Shown here: positions 16,952 to 24,058 of the stretch, piece by piece
Numbering within the stretch: the first letter of the stretch is position 1
How the letters are laid out: every line of letters begins with the position of its first letter
NCBI RefSeq assembly: GCF_018304825.1
Contig: NZ_CP072649.1
Coordinates: 62,001-126,000 of the forward strand
Direction of reading: 5' to 3'
DNA from: Chloracidobacterium validum
GTDB taxonomy: Bacteria; Acidobacteriota; Blastocatellia; Chloracidobacteriales; Chloracidobacteriaceae
Length of the DNA: 64,000 nucleotides
Made by a program: the position numbers and the translations under genes
The notes under the pieces: model-generated
What the model saw: the letters and a program-made list of their open reading frames with translations, nothing else
Databases searched by the model: none
What the model was told of the DNA's origin: nothing

Positions 16952-16978
16952 CCTGCCCCGGCCAGTCCACATCAGCCC

Positions 16979-17626
16979 ATGCTCATCGTCAAACCTTCCA
17001 GTTCCGACTTCGTTCCCCTCACAGGCGGCATCGTCAAACGCCCGATGGTCGAGGCGCGCGCCGAAGCCCGCCGGCTCATCAACGAAGCCCAGGCTGAAGC
17101 CAGGCGGCTCGTGGATGCCGCCCACGCCGAGGTGGAACGGGTTCGCTCCGAAGCCTATGCGGCCGGCTACGAAGCCGGCCTCAAAGAACTGACCACCCAC
17201 CTGCTCGACGCGCAACGCCGCCGTGACGCTTTGCTGTCCAGCGTGGAGCGCGAAGTGCTGCGCCTGGCGCTGCGTATCGCGGAAAAAATCATTGGGCGTG
17301 AGATTGAAACCCAGGACACTACACTGCTGGACATCGTCCGGGCCGCGCTACGCAACATTCGGCAGGCGAGTGCCGTGACGATCTGCGTCAATCCGGCCGA
17401 CGTGCCCAAGCTCGAGCGCCACCGAGAAGCCATCGAAACACTCCGGCGCGGACAGTTTGTCAATATCGTTCCAGATACGCGGGTGTCGGTTGGAGGCTGC
17501 ATCCTGGAAAGTGAGTCCGGTATCGTGGACGCTCAACTTGACACCCAACTGCGCGTGCTTGAGCAAGCGCTGCTCGACCTACACGATATGCAGCGGCGTG
17601 ACGCGCGGCCTGGTTCGCTCGAATGA
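16979..17626 (+). CDS. sctL: type III secretion stator SctL (FliH/YscL family)
   Basis: 215 aa. Residues about 20-75 are a Glu/Ala/Arg-rich helix with AEARRLINEAQAEARRLVDA and GYEAGLKE, the hallmark of FliH/SctL. The C-terminal half (VLRLALRIAEKIIGREIE, ILESESGIVDAQLDTQLRVL) is the conserved domain that binds the type III ATPase and regulates it. The ATPase gene itself is not in the window. The stop overlaps the start of the next gene by four bases (ATGA). Confidence 0.88.
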   Translation: MLIVKPSSSDFVPLTGGIVKRPMVEARAEARRLINEAQAEARRLVDAAHAEVERVRSEAYAAGYEAGLKELTTHLLDAQRRRDALLSSVEREVLRLALRIAEKIIGREIETQDTTLLDIVRAALRNIRQASAVTICVNPADVPKLERHREAIETLRRGQFVNIVPDTRVSVGGCILESESGIVDAQLDTQLRVLEQALLDLHDMQRRDARPGSLE

Positions 17627-18579
17627 ACTTTCGGACACAACAGAAACCTTCGGAAAGCGCACGCTTGATTGCGTTGGGGGTGGCTACGGCCGTTTGCCTC
17701 CTACTGTCCATCGCTCTAGGCGGAGGACTATGGTTGTTTTTTGGTGCCTTGCCGACGCCAGCGCCCAGCCCGCCAGTGAACACACCAGCCAAGCAGCCGG
17801 TTCTGGTCGAACCGTCAGCGGCGCCGGCTCCCCCGCCGCCAACCCCACCGACACCAGTCATTGGAACGGTTCTGATCCCGGCCGGCCTCGTCGCGCTCGG
17901 CGGTGTGGATGGGGTTCCTCCACGTAAGGTCGCCGTCGAGACGTTCTTTATCTTGGAAACTGAAGTCACCAACCAGCAGTATCAAGAATTCATCACCGCG
18001 ACGCGCCATGCTGCGCCGTCCGGGTGGGCCAACGGCAACTTTCCGGTTGGAGCCGCCATGCAACCCGTGACCAATGTCTCCTGGCACGACGCCAACGATT
18101 TTTGCGCCTGGTACAGCGCGAAAATTGGGGCAAAAGTGCGCCTCCCGACTGAAGCCGAATGGCTGCGCGCGGCCCAAGGGGATGACAACCTGACATATCC
18201 CTGGGGCAAGGACTGGCAAGACAACGTTGCCGCCTCGAAGCAAACCGGCGGGAAAATTTTTCCGGTCAAGAGTTTTCCGGCCGGCCGCAGTTCCTACGGG
18301 GTTTATGATTTGGCCGGCAATGTCTGGGAGTGGACAAACGACGTTGAGTTAGACGCACAGGGCGCACCCAAAGCCGATGACAAGGGACAAACCCGGCGCA
18401 TCATCAAAGGTGGTTCGGCGGATGAAGACCCCCGGACACTGATCCTGAGCGTGCGCAAAGCCGTTCCACCCACGGTCACGGACCCCCTGCTCGGCTTTCG
18501 TTACATCGTTGTGCCAAACTCGGCACCGGCGGCTGGTGCGACGGCAGCCGGTTCGCCACCAAGCGCATCCAAGCCCTGA
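17623..18579 (+). CDS. membrane-anchored FGE-sulfatase-domain protein
   Basis: 318 aa. One membrane helix near residues 15-40 (LGVATAVCLLLSIALGGGLW), then a Pro-rich linker and a formylglycine-generating-enzyme-like fold from about residue 85 (ILETEVTNQQYQEFI, VSWHDANDFCAWYSAKIG, LPTEAEWLRAAQG, GVYDLAGNVWEWTND). Many bacterial members do not activate sulfatases but act as structural or sensory modules; the two active-site cysteines of true FGE are not apparent, since only one Cys is visible in the domain. It overlaps sctL by four bases, so it belongs to the same operon, a placement I cannot link to known type III parts. Confidence 0.82.
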   Translation: MNFRTQQKPSESARLIALGVATAVCLLLSIALGGGLWLFFGALPTPAPSPPVNTPAKQPVLVEPSAAPAPPPPTPPTPVIGTVLIPAGLVALGGVDGVPPRKVAVETFFILETEVTNQQYQEFITATRHAAPSGWANGNFPVGAAMQPVTNVSWHDANDFCAWYSAKIGAKVRLPTEAEWLRAAQGDDNLTYPWGKDWQDNVAASKQTGGKIFPVKSFPAGRSSYGVYDLAGNVWEWTNDVELDAQGAPKADDKGQTRRIIKGGSADEDPRTLILSVRKAVPPTVTDPLLGFRYIVVPNSAPAAGATAAGSPPSASKP

Positions 18580-18613
18580 ACTTGCCTTGAAGGCTTGTTG
18601 TGGAGGTACGCTT

Positions 18614-19900
18614 ATGACCAAGCCATCCGGCATCTGGCCCGTGGGGCTGGCCCTGCTGCTCTGTTGCACCATTGGCGAGCTGTGCCGCGCCCAGGAATCC
18701 AACATCGAGCGGCGCCTGAAGGGCGAACCCAAACCGGTGGAATCGCACTCTGAGCCGGACGCCACCCTGCCAAAGGAAAGGAAACCGCCATCGCGTCCAC
18801 GGTTGGCGCATCCATCGTCCAAAAGGGTCATTCCGGCGACTGACCCGACACCTACCCCACCAACCGGCGAAACTCCGCCGAAACCGATTGACATCTTGGT
18901 AGCCGTCAATGTCACCCAGGCCGCTATCTCCATCGGGGAGGAGGAAGTCGGCATCGCCCGCTGTGACCAGCCGCTCAAACTCCGGTTGTCGCCGGGTGTC
19001 GTCCGCATCAGTGCCACGAGTGACAACTATTTGCCGTTTTCCCAGGAAGTCCAAATCGCTCCCGACACAAAGCGCCTGGAAATCGCGCTGGACTACGACA
19101 TCGAAGCGCTCTTCGCCCGTTACGAGAACCCGCGCACGACTAACCTAGTCACGGCCGAAGAATGGGAGGCGCTGGTTGATACTGCCAATCGGCACATCGA
19201 GTCAGGCGACCTGCGCGTCGAGTACCGCGCGCTGGAACTCCTCGGACAGGGCATGCTGGCCCTGCGCGTGGGGGATACGGCCAGCGCGTTATCCCGATTG
19301 TTGGGAGCCACTCGACTGTTTCCGACCTCTGCCGTAGCCAATTACGCGCTCGGGCAAGCTTATCTGGCCGCCAATCAGCCGGCCGAAGCCATTCCGGCCT
19401 TCCAGCGGTCCATGGCCGCCAACCCGGTGCTGGCCATGGCGCATTATGGCTTGGGGGTTGCCTTGCTACGGCGCGGGCAGGCACGCGAAGCCGTGCCGAG
19501 CCTGGAACGGGCCGAAGCGCTGGGTTATGCGCCGCCCGACCTGCCGGTACAGCTTGCCCGCGCGCTCGTGGCGCAGCGGTCGTACGGCGCGGCCATCGAG
19601 CGGTTGCGCCCGTTGATGCTGTCGCCTTCGGTGGACGTACTCATCACCCTGGGCGACGCCTACGCCGGACAAAAAAAAGCCGACGCGGCGCGCGAAGCCT
19701 ACGAAACGGCGCTCCAGCGCGACCCGGCGTCACCACTCCCGCCGGCCCGCCTTGGAGAAATGTTGTTCCGAGCAAAGAAATACCAGGAGGCGCTCCCTTA
19801 CTTGCAGCAGGCCCTGGACCTTGACCCCAATGGTCAACTCGTTGACGTCGGCGCGTTGCGCGCCATGCTTCAAAAGACTGTAGACAAGAAGAAAAAGTAA
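18614..19900 (+). CDS. exported PEGA-like/TPR protein
   Basis: 428 aa with a signal peptide (GIWPVGLALLLCCTIGELCR, then AQES). Residues about 95-155 look like a PEGA domain (LKLRLSPGVVRISATSDNYL). From about residue 210 to the end there are around six TPR units (NYALGQAYLAANQPAEAIPA, HYGLGVALLRRGQAREAVPS, ARLGEMLFRAKKYQEALPYL). Such periplasmic TPR proteins scaffold envelope complexes. RBS GGAGG at 18602 places the start at 18614; the in-frame upstream codons overlap the previous gene. It is 34 bp downstream of the FGE-domain gene and likely in the same transcript. Confidence 0.75.
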   Translation: MTKPSGIWPVGLALLLCCTIGELCRAQESNIERRLKGEPKPVESHSEPDATLPKERKPPSRPRLAHPSSKRVIPATDPTPTPPTGETPPKPIDILVAVNVTQAAISIGEEEVGIARCDQPLKLRLSPGVVRISATSDNYLPFSQEVQIAPDTKRLEIALDYDIEALFARYENPRTTNLVTAEEWEALVDTANRHIESGDLRVEYRALELLGQGMLALRVGDTASALSRLLGATRLFPTSAVANYALGQAYLAANQPAEAIPAFQRSMAANPVLAMAHYGLGVALLRRGQAREAVPSLERAEALGYAPPDLPVQLARALVAQRSYGAAIERLRPLMLSPSVDVLITLGDAYAGQKKADAAREAYETALQRDPASPLPPARLGEMLFRAKKYQEALPYLQQALDLDPNGQLVDVGALRAMLQKTVDKKKK

Positions 19901-19969
19901 GTCATTGGGCAAGCGCCTCGCTCGCGTCTGCCCCAGAGGTCGTCTGCCACCTTCCTTGACGCAAAAAAA

Positions 19970-20002
19970 AACACTATATGCTGCAAATGAAAAAATAGTG
20001 TT
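19970..20002. repeat. 8-bp inverted repeat in promoter-like gap
   Basis: AACACTAT (19970-19977) and ATAGTGTT (19995-20002) flank an A-rich 17-nt spacer in the AT-rich gap before the gene at 20044. Could be an operator or weak terminator of the upstream gene. Confidence 0.4.
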
Positions 20003-20043
20003 CGGATTTCCAAATCAAAATTGTGTTTTTGGAGGTCACCGTC

Positions 20044-20757
20044 ATGCCACACGCCCACTTCGAGACAACACCGGCCAGCGCCCGTCGGCGGCAACCTTCT
20101 GGCTTTGGCAAACCCGTAGTCAGCCTGGCATTCGGGCTTTTCTTGTTGCTGTTCCCAATGTCCGGTTATGCCCAGCCTCGTCACCAAGCTGAAGAAAGCA
20201 CCGGCTGGCTTACGGCCATGCCAGATGTGTCAGCGGACGGATTTGCTGCGGATATTCAAGTTTCGGCGGTGACAAGCGAGGCGCAGCCCTTCCGAGTCAC
20301 CTACGTCCAGACCCGCAATCTCACCAAGCGCCGTCCTGCGGAACTACAACTCAAGTGGTTTCTGGTTGAAGCTGGTACCACCCAGCGCGTGCTTGCCAGC
20401 GGTCAAGTCAGCGCAAAGCGGCTGCCCCGGGAAGTGGCTCAGGCGCTCCAGGAAGGCAAGCGAGCTGATGTCGAAGCCGTTGTCGGCCGACGCGAGTATG
20501 GCCTACCACTGGGCGCATGTTTGGAAGCGATACGCCAGGCGCAGGCAAAACAGGCCTGCCTGCTGCTGGTGGCGGAGCAGGTCAAGTTTGAAGACGGTGA
20601 AAGGTGGCAACGCACCGTAACCTCAGCGTCCGTTCTGACGGGGTTAGGAAGCGCGCCCCCTCACTCAGCACACAACGTAGGTTGTCCCGACCAAGTTACC
20701 AAGTTGGCGCTATGCGTTACGACGTTGACGGCAATCCAGTTGGCTATAAATGTGTGA
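20044..20757 (+). CDS. secreted hypothetical protein
   Basis: 237 aa, not recognised. A long n-region is followed by a signal core (VVSLAFGLFLLLFPMSGYAQ). The mature part is mixed alpha/beta without known motifs; two cysteines near the end (NVGCPDQ, LALCVTT). RBS TTGGAGG at 20029-20035 supports the ATG at 20044. The C-terminus is close to a degraded region, so the last residues may be a frameshifted tail: the +2 frame just downstream encodes a Cys-rich stretch. Confidence 0.5.
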   Translation: MPHAHFETTPASARRRQPSGFGKPVVSLAFGLFLLLFPMSGYAQPRHQAEESTGWLTAMPDVSADGFAADIQVSAVTSEAQPFRVTYVQTRNLTKRRPAELQLKWFLVEAGTTQRVLASGQVSAKRLPREVAQALQEGKRADVEAVVGRREYGLPLGACLEAIRQAQAKQACLLLVAEQVKFEDGERWQRTVTSASVLTGLGSAPPHSAHNVGCPDQVTKLALCVTTLTAIQLAINV

Positions 20758-20873
20758 GTCCTGGGCCGTTGTCGGGTGGACAGCTTTGTCAAAACGCGGG
20801 CACAGCCTGCCCCAATAAACTTTGCCATCCCAAGCAAGATGATGGTGATGACTGGTGGGTGCTTGTGCTTTAG
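20712..20873 (+). CDS. possible small Cys-containing protein
   Basis: 53 aa starting MRYDVDGNPVGYKC with four Cys in a spaced pattern (C, then LCQNAGTACPNKLCHPKQ) and an acidic, aromatic end (DDGDDWWVLVL). It overlaps the 3' end of the secreted-protein gene in another frame and the end of a methyltransferase remnant on the other strand. It may be a small peptide gene or the real tail of the upstream protein after a frameshift. No ribosome site seen; low confidence. Confidence 0.25.
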   Translation: MRYDVDGNPVGYKCVSPGPLSGGQLCQNAGTACPNKLCHPKQDDGDDWWVLVL

Positions 20874-21074
20874 CCAGTGCTGAAATTCCAGACCCGAAAA
20901 ATGGGTCAACCACCAGCCCGCCTTCCGGACACAGATGTTGAATTGGTTAACGCATCGGCTCAGCCAGCTTCTTGCCCCAGTCTTTGTGGAAGGCGTAAAG
21001 CCCGCGATAGGCCGCTGGATCAGCAAGAGCATTGGTTAAAGGTGGAGTGCGAATTCAGGCAGGTTAAGTTGCAT
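20862..21074 (-). pseudogene. DNA methyltransferase 5' fragment, broken
   Basis: On the minus strand a start MQLNLPEF at 21074 leads, after a one-base shift near 21040, into YRGLYAFHKDWGKKLAEP, an in-frame TAA, and then HLCPEGGLVVDPFFGSG and ALAKAQA. FHK.WGKK and the DPF.GSG motif I (S-adenosylmethionine binding) are typical of N4/N6-type DNA methyltransferases. Homology stops near 20862, so only the front of the gene remains. Found by joining frames by eye. Likely a decayed remnant of a mobile or integron-borne gene. Confidence 0.6.
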
Positions 21075-21158
21075 TTCTGAGAGCGTGAAGCAACGCAAGA
21101 CCGTGCGTACCAAATGTACTGGTCAGACGATTCGAACGGGGTTCCCACCATCTTGAGC

Positions 21159-21205
21159 GCCTAACGATTGCAGTCAGCGGCGCCCGCTGCACTGCCTTGT
21201 TGGGC
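21159..21205 (-). repeat. integron attC-like recombination site
   Basis: On the minus strand it begins GCCCAAC and ends GTTAGGC, which fit the attC core boxes RYYYAAC and GTTRRRY. Between them GCAGT-G-CAGCGG, a GCG loop, and CCGCTG-ACTGC form a folded stem with one extrahelical G, plus unpaired spacers (AAG/AATC) next to the core boxes, as in single-stranded attC hairpins. At 47 bp it is shorter than the usual attC range of about 57-141 bp. It lies directly after the antitoxin-like gene, where a cassette attC should be. Confidence 0.6.
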
Positions 21206-21227
21206 CGCAGTGATAGTCCACGGCCTA

Positions 21228-21490
21228 ATCTTCCGTAGCATCGGTCCAACTCACGTTCAGCCACTTCCGTATCGTGTGCCACTTGGTCACGCAACCAGTA
21301 ACCGCTAGACAGACCAAAGAACCGACAAAGGCGCAAGTCGGTGTCCGCGGTTATGGTGCGCTTTCCAGCAACGATCTCGCTGGTGCGCTGCGCCGGTACG
21401 TCGATCTCCTTGTCCAGTCGGTACTGAGTAATCCCCATAGGAGTAAGGAACTCCGCCAACAGAAGTTCCCCGGCGTGATTGGCTCGATCT
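21228..21490 (-). pseudogene. higA: HigA-type antitoxin, frameshifted
   Basis: The reading starts MSKIEPITPG at 21490, then a one-base loss in a G run (near 21471) shifts it into ELLLAEFLTPMGITQYRL and on through VPAQRTSEIVAGKRTI, DTDLRLCRFFGLSSGYWL and DTEVAEREL. This is the XRE helix-turn-helix antitoxin of HigBA modules. The end reads on past its usual stop into the attC-like site (giving NKAVQRAPLTAIVRR). A TTG at 21459 after the shift could still give a shortened protein. It follows the HigB remnant as in intact modules. Confidence 0.7.
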
Positions 21491-21519
21491 TGCTCATAGT
21501 CCTTGCAACCTAGTGATAG

Positions 21520-21720
21520 GCGACAATCTCAACGTCGTCGGCACTTGCGTCTGACCAACGGAAACACACACGCCACTGATCATTGACGCGGATGCTGTAC
21601 TGCCAGATCGCCGTCCTTTCAGCGCCTCAAGGCGCTTTCTAGGCGGCACCCGCAGGTCTTCGAGACGGGATGCGATCCCATCTGACGCAGCTTACGTCTC
21701 GCAACAGCCTCGATGCTTCA
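21520..21720 (-). pseudogene. higB: HigB/RelE-type toxin remnant
   Basis: Joined frames on the minus strand give SIEAVARRKLRQM, then ASRLEDLRVPPRKRLEALKG, then QYSIRVNDQWRVCFRWSD and DDVEIVAYH before TAG at 21520. These are the conserved blocks of HigB/RelE toxins, in order, but separated by at least two frameshifts (near 21605 and 21665), and the first residues are lost. The stop lies 27 bases before the HigA start. The gene is dead. Confidence 0.7.
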
Positions 21721-21762
21721 CGAAGCGCTGACCCAAATGCCTTTAGCCAGTCTAGTGCGCAG

Positions 21763-22017
21763 TTAGCCGACGATCTTGTCGTACTCCGCATGCGTGCCGA
21801 TCCAGAACCAGAGTAAGCCGTCGGGGGCTTCGACAGCGACAGCCCGATAGTGCAGCCCGACACGAGCAGACCAGAACCGGCCGACCTTCTTGAAGTGAAG
21901 GGACGGGTGCCGCGAATCAGTCTTGAGAAGGGAAAAGGACTTGTCAGCGAGCCCCTGAACCTCAGCGGGAAGAGCCCGATAGCAGGACCAGAAGTCGGGG
22001 GACGCATAGTGATTCAA
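21763..22017 (-). CDS. RelE/ParE-like toxin of a toxin-antitoxin pair
   Basis: 84 aa (TTG start) with the RelE/ParE-family pattern of small ribosome-dependent RNases or gyrase toxins: SFSLLKTDSRHPSLHFKKVG, FWSARVGLHYRAVAV and FWIGTHAEYDKIV. The substrate is not certain from sequence. Its start overlaps the antitoxin stop by three bases (TTGA). The stop codon TAA lies within GGCTAAC, an attC-core-like sequence, and its complement flanks the other side of the pair. Unlike the neighbouring higBA pair it has no frameshift and may be active. Confidence 0.75.
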   Translation of the reverse strand: MNHYASPDFWSCYRALPAEVQGLADKSFSLLKTDSRHPSLHFKKVGRFWSARVGLHYRAVAVEAPDGLLWFWIGTHAEYDKIVG

Positions 22018-22214
22018 AGTTTCGTGGACTGACCTGCTACATGAGCGCGAAGTGCTTTCTCGGCGAGCGCATCAAGTTTTCCTGATCTCACGTCCAACTC
22101 GAATTGGCGGTCCCAGCGGTCGGCATCGAACTCGGCGTACCAGCGTCGGAACTCAGCTAGCTCATCAGGGGAAAGCTGCTGGATCTGCTTCTCTAGATTT
22201 TCAACTTTGCTCAT
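22014..22214 (-). CDS. antitoxin partner of the RelE-like toxin
   Basis: 66 aa starting MSKVENLEKQIQQLSPDEL, acidic and helical, with EFRRWYAEFDADRWDRQFEL and a C-terminal KALRAHVAG. This is a common antitoxin type found directly before RelE-like toxins. A longer in-frame reading to 22337 is unlikely, as the ATG at 22214 follows GAGGTGCATC. Overlap with the toxin indicates coupled translation. It should neutralise the toxin and repress the pair. Confidence 0.72.
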   Translation of the reverse strand: MSKVENLEKQIQQLSPDELAEFRRWYAEFDADRWDRQFELDVRSGKLDALAEKALRAHVAGQSTKL

Positions 22215-23095
22215 GATGCACCTCAGCGACTTGGCGCCAGTGTACGTGCGCCCCTGCCATTTGGCGGCTAACCAAGAATTAAACTGCACGATTAAGTTGC
22301 ATCGGTAGAATATCCCCCAGCCCGTAAAAATAAACAACCAAAACAGCCCATATCCAGTCCCTGCCAGTTATTCGAATGCACAGACATTACCAATCCGCTG
22401 TCGTGCGGCAAGCGCCGCGTCACGCCCCCGAACCGGCCCGGTCGTATGCAAGTGCTCGAACGCAAATGGCGTATCCCTCCGGCGCAGCGAGCAGTCGCTT
22501 ACCGTCAGGGTTTCGATGGTGATCGTCCCGGCGTCGGCTGGCGCCGCGGCGTCAGTTGCGGACAGAAATGCCGTGGCGGTATGGGACGAAACCGAAGTTC
22601 CCGAAGGCGAGCTTGCCGGGCCGGCCGTGAGGCCGGTGGCGGACTCTTCCACGGTCAGGTGCGTGAACGTCGGGGGCTGGCGAAAGCAGTTGAGCCATCC
22701 AATATGGAATTCGCCTACGGAACTCGCCGCGCCGATGGGTGGCGGCAAGTAGCTCTTCCGGGCGGTTCTGACCGAGGGTGGCATCTTGAACGGCCATCGT
22801 CAGCGGGAGAAACGACGTAGCTTGCGCCTTCGCCAGTTGGACTGGCGCGCCGAGGGCGACTTTCCGCCATGACACCAGCGATTCTGGTCGCCCTGCTCCG
22901 CCAGAAGTTGACAGCGGAACAAAAGCTCACGGCGGAGTCCTCGCCCTCCTCTCGCCCCCGACGCTTATGCGGTGGCGGCGGCTCGCCCAGTTCCTGCGCC
23001 TCAACGACCGGATGCCCGCGCCGCCCCATTCTTCGTCTCCCAAGCTTCATCCGGCGGGTGTTTCCAAGACGCCGGACAGTGTGGGAAGTCGCGCC

Positions 23096-23142
23096 TTACC
23101 GCTTTCACCTGAGTTACAGCTCAGGTGAGGCGTCTGCGGTAA
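23096..23142. repeat. nested palindrome
   Basis: TTACCGC (23096-23102) pairs with GCGGTAA (23136-23142); inside, CACCTGAG (23106-23113) pairs perfectly with CTCAGGTG (23120-23127), 6-nt loop. A two-tier hairpin upstream of the sctP-like gene; could be an RNA leader element or the remains of an insertion. Confidence 0.6.
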
Positions 23143-23171
23143 GAGCCTTGTGATACGACTCGCCTTCGTGA

Positions 23172-23200
23172 CCACCCGGCTACATTTTTTAGCCGGGTGG
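23172..23200. terminator. strong hairpin with T-rich loop
   Basis: CCACCCGGCT (23172-23181) pairs perfectly with AGCCGGGTGG (23191-23200) around ACATTTTTT. No T run follows on either strand. It lies about 80 bases before the sctP-like ATG and may insulate that gene or act in its leader. Confidence 0.5.
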
Positions 23201-23281
23201 ACGCAACATGCCGGATGGTTGCCCGAAAACCTGGATAGGTGGCACTCCGCCGCCATGCCTTAGTTTACGGAGCCATGCGTC

Positions 23282-24058
23282 ATGAAAGTCAATCCATCGG
23301 CAACGCCGGCGGCGTCATCCCAAGTGAAAACCAAACCGGCCGCACAACAGGCGCGGTCCCAGGATTTCGATGCCTTGCTGAACCTGCCGGATGACCTCAC
23401 CGACGCCGATGCGCAAGCCTCGGATGCGTCGGCTGCGGCGGCCATGTCTCCTCTTGGCGGATACGGCGCAGCCGACGTGAGCGCCGACGGACGTGACGCC
23501 GAACAGACCAGGCAGCCAACCGATGATCCACCGCCGCCGCTGACGGCCGCGGAAGAGGCAGCCCAGGCGGCCATGCTGCCGGGCAATCGGGAACTGCGCC
23601 CCGAAGCCACTTCCGACGTGACGCCGCGCCGCATCCTGCACGTCGTGGACATGGAAAAAATCGTCGCCACGGTCCGTACGCAAACCTTTTCCGGGAATGA
23701 AGCCCAGGCCACGATTCAGCTTAGTCATTCAATCCTCGACGGACTGAGCATCAAGCTGCAAACCGACGCCCGTGGGCGCGTCTCGGCGGAAATCACGGCG
23801 ACGACCGAAGCCGCCAAGCGCATCGTGGATGCCCACGCCCGCGAACTCAACGACCTGCTGCGCATGCGCGGCCTCGATGTCACGTCCTTCTCGACGAAAC
23901 TGGCCGAAGGTGACGCGGGGACGGCCGCCGGTGACGAAGGCGGCGCATCGCCGCAATCGTCGGGGGGACGGAGGGCCTTTGCCGACTTCGCCACGGAAGC
24001 GGTCGAACCGGAACCGAAGGCATCGGCGGCGGATGGCGAGGGCATCTACACGGCCTAG
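23282..24058 (+). CDS. FliK/SctP-like needle-length control protein
   Basis: 258 aa. The first about 125 residues are Ala/Asp/Pro-rich and disordered; residues about 120-200 resemble the C-terminal domain of FliK/SctP proteins: QATIQLSHSILDGLSIKLQT, GRVSAEITATTEAAKRIVDA, LNDLLRMRGLDVTSF. In this family the domain binds the export switch protein and the long front part measures hook or needle length. The tail after residue 205 is again low-complexity. The stop overlaps the stop region of trpA on the opposite strand. Assignment rests on the domain pattern plus the other type III genes nearby. Confidence 0.6.
   Translation: MKVNPSATPAASSQVKTKPAAQQARSQDFDALLNLPDDLTDADAQASDASAAAAMSPLGGYGAADVSADGRDAEQTRQPTDDPPPPLTAAEEAAQAAMLPGNRELRPEATSDVTPRRILHVVDMEKIVATVRTQTFSGNEAQATIQLSHSILDGLSIKLQTDARGRVSAEITATTEAAKRIVDAHARELNDLLRMRGLDVTSFSTKLAEGDAGTAAGDEGGASPQSSGGRRAFADFATEAVEPEPKASAADGEGIYTA

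Larger units (their letters stand above)
22215..23281. other. about 1.07 kb without a recognisable gene
   Basis: Open frames exist on both strands (for example minus 22368-22784), but none has a recognised motif, clear ribosome site or family pattern, and frames overlap each other. It may hold decayed genes. At the left end CGGCTAAC (22265-22272) mirrors GTTAGCCG (21762-21769) around the toxin-antitoxin pair. At the right end two strong hairpins lie before the sctP-like gene. Confidence 0.5.

Noticed and set aside
22368-22784. 138-codon minus-strand frame
   Set aside because: No family pattern, no ribosome site, overlaps other frames of similar quality; at most a remnant, so left as a gene-free region.
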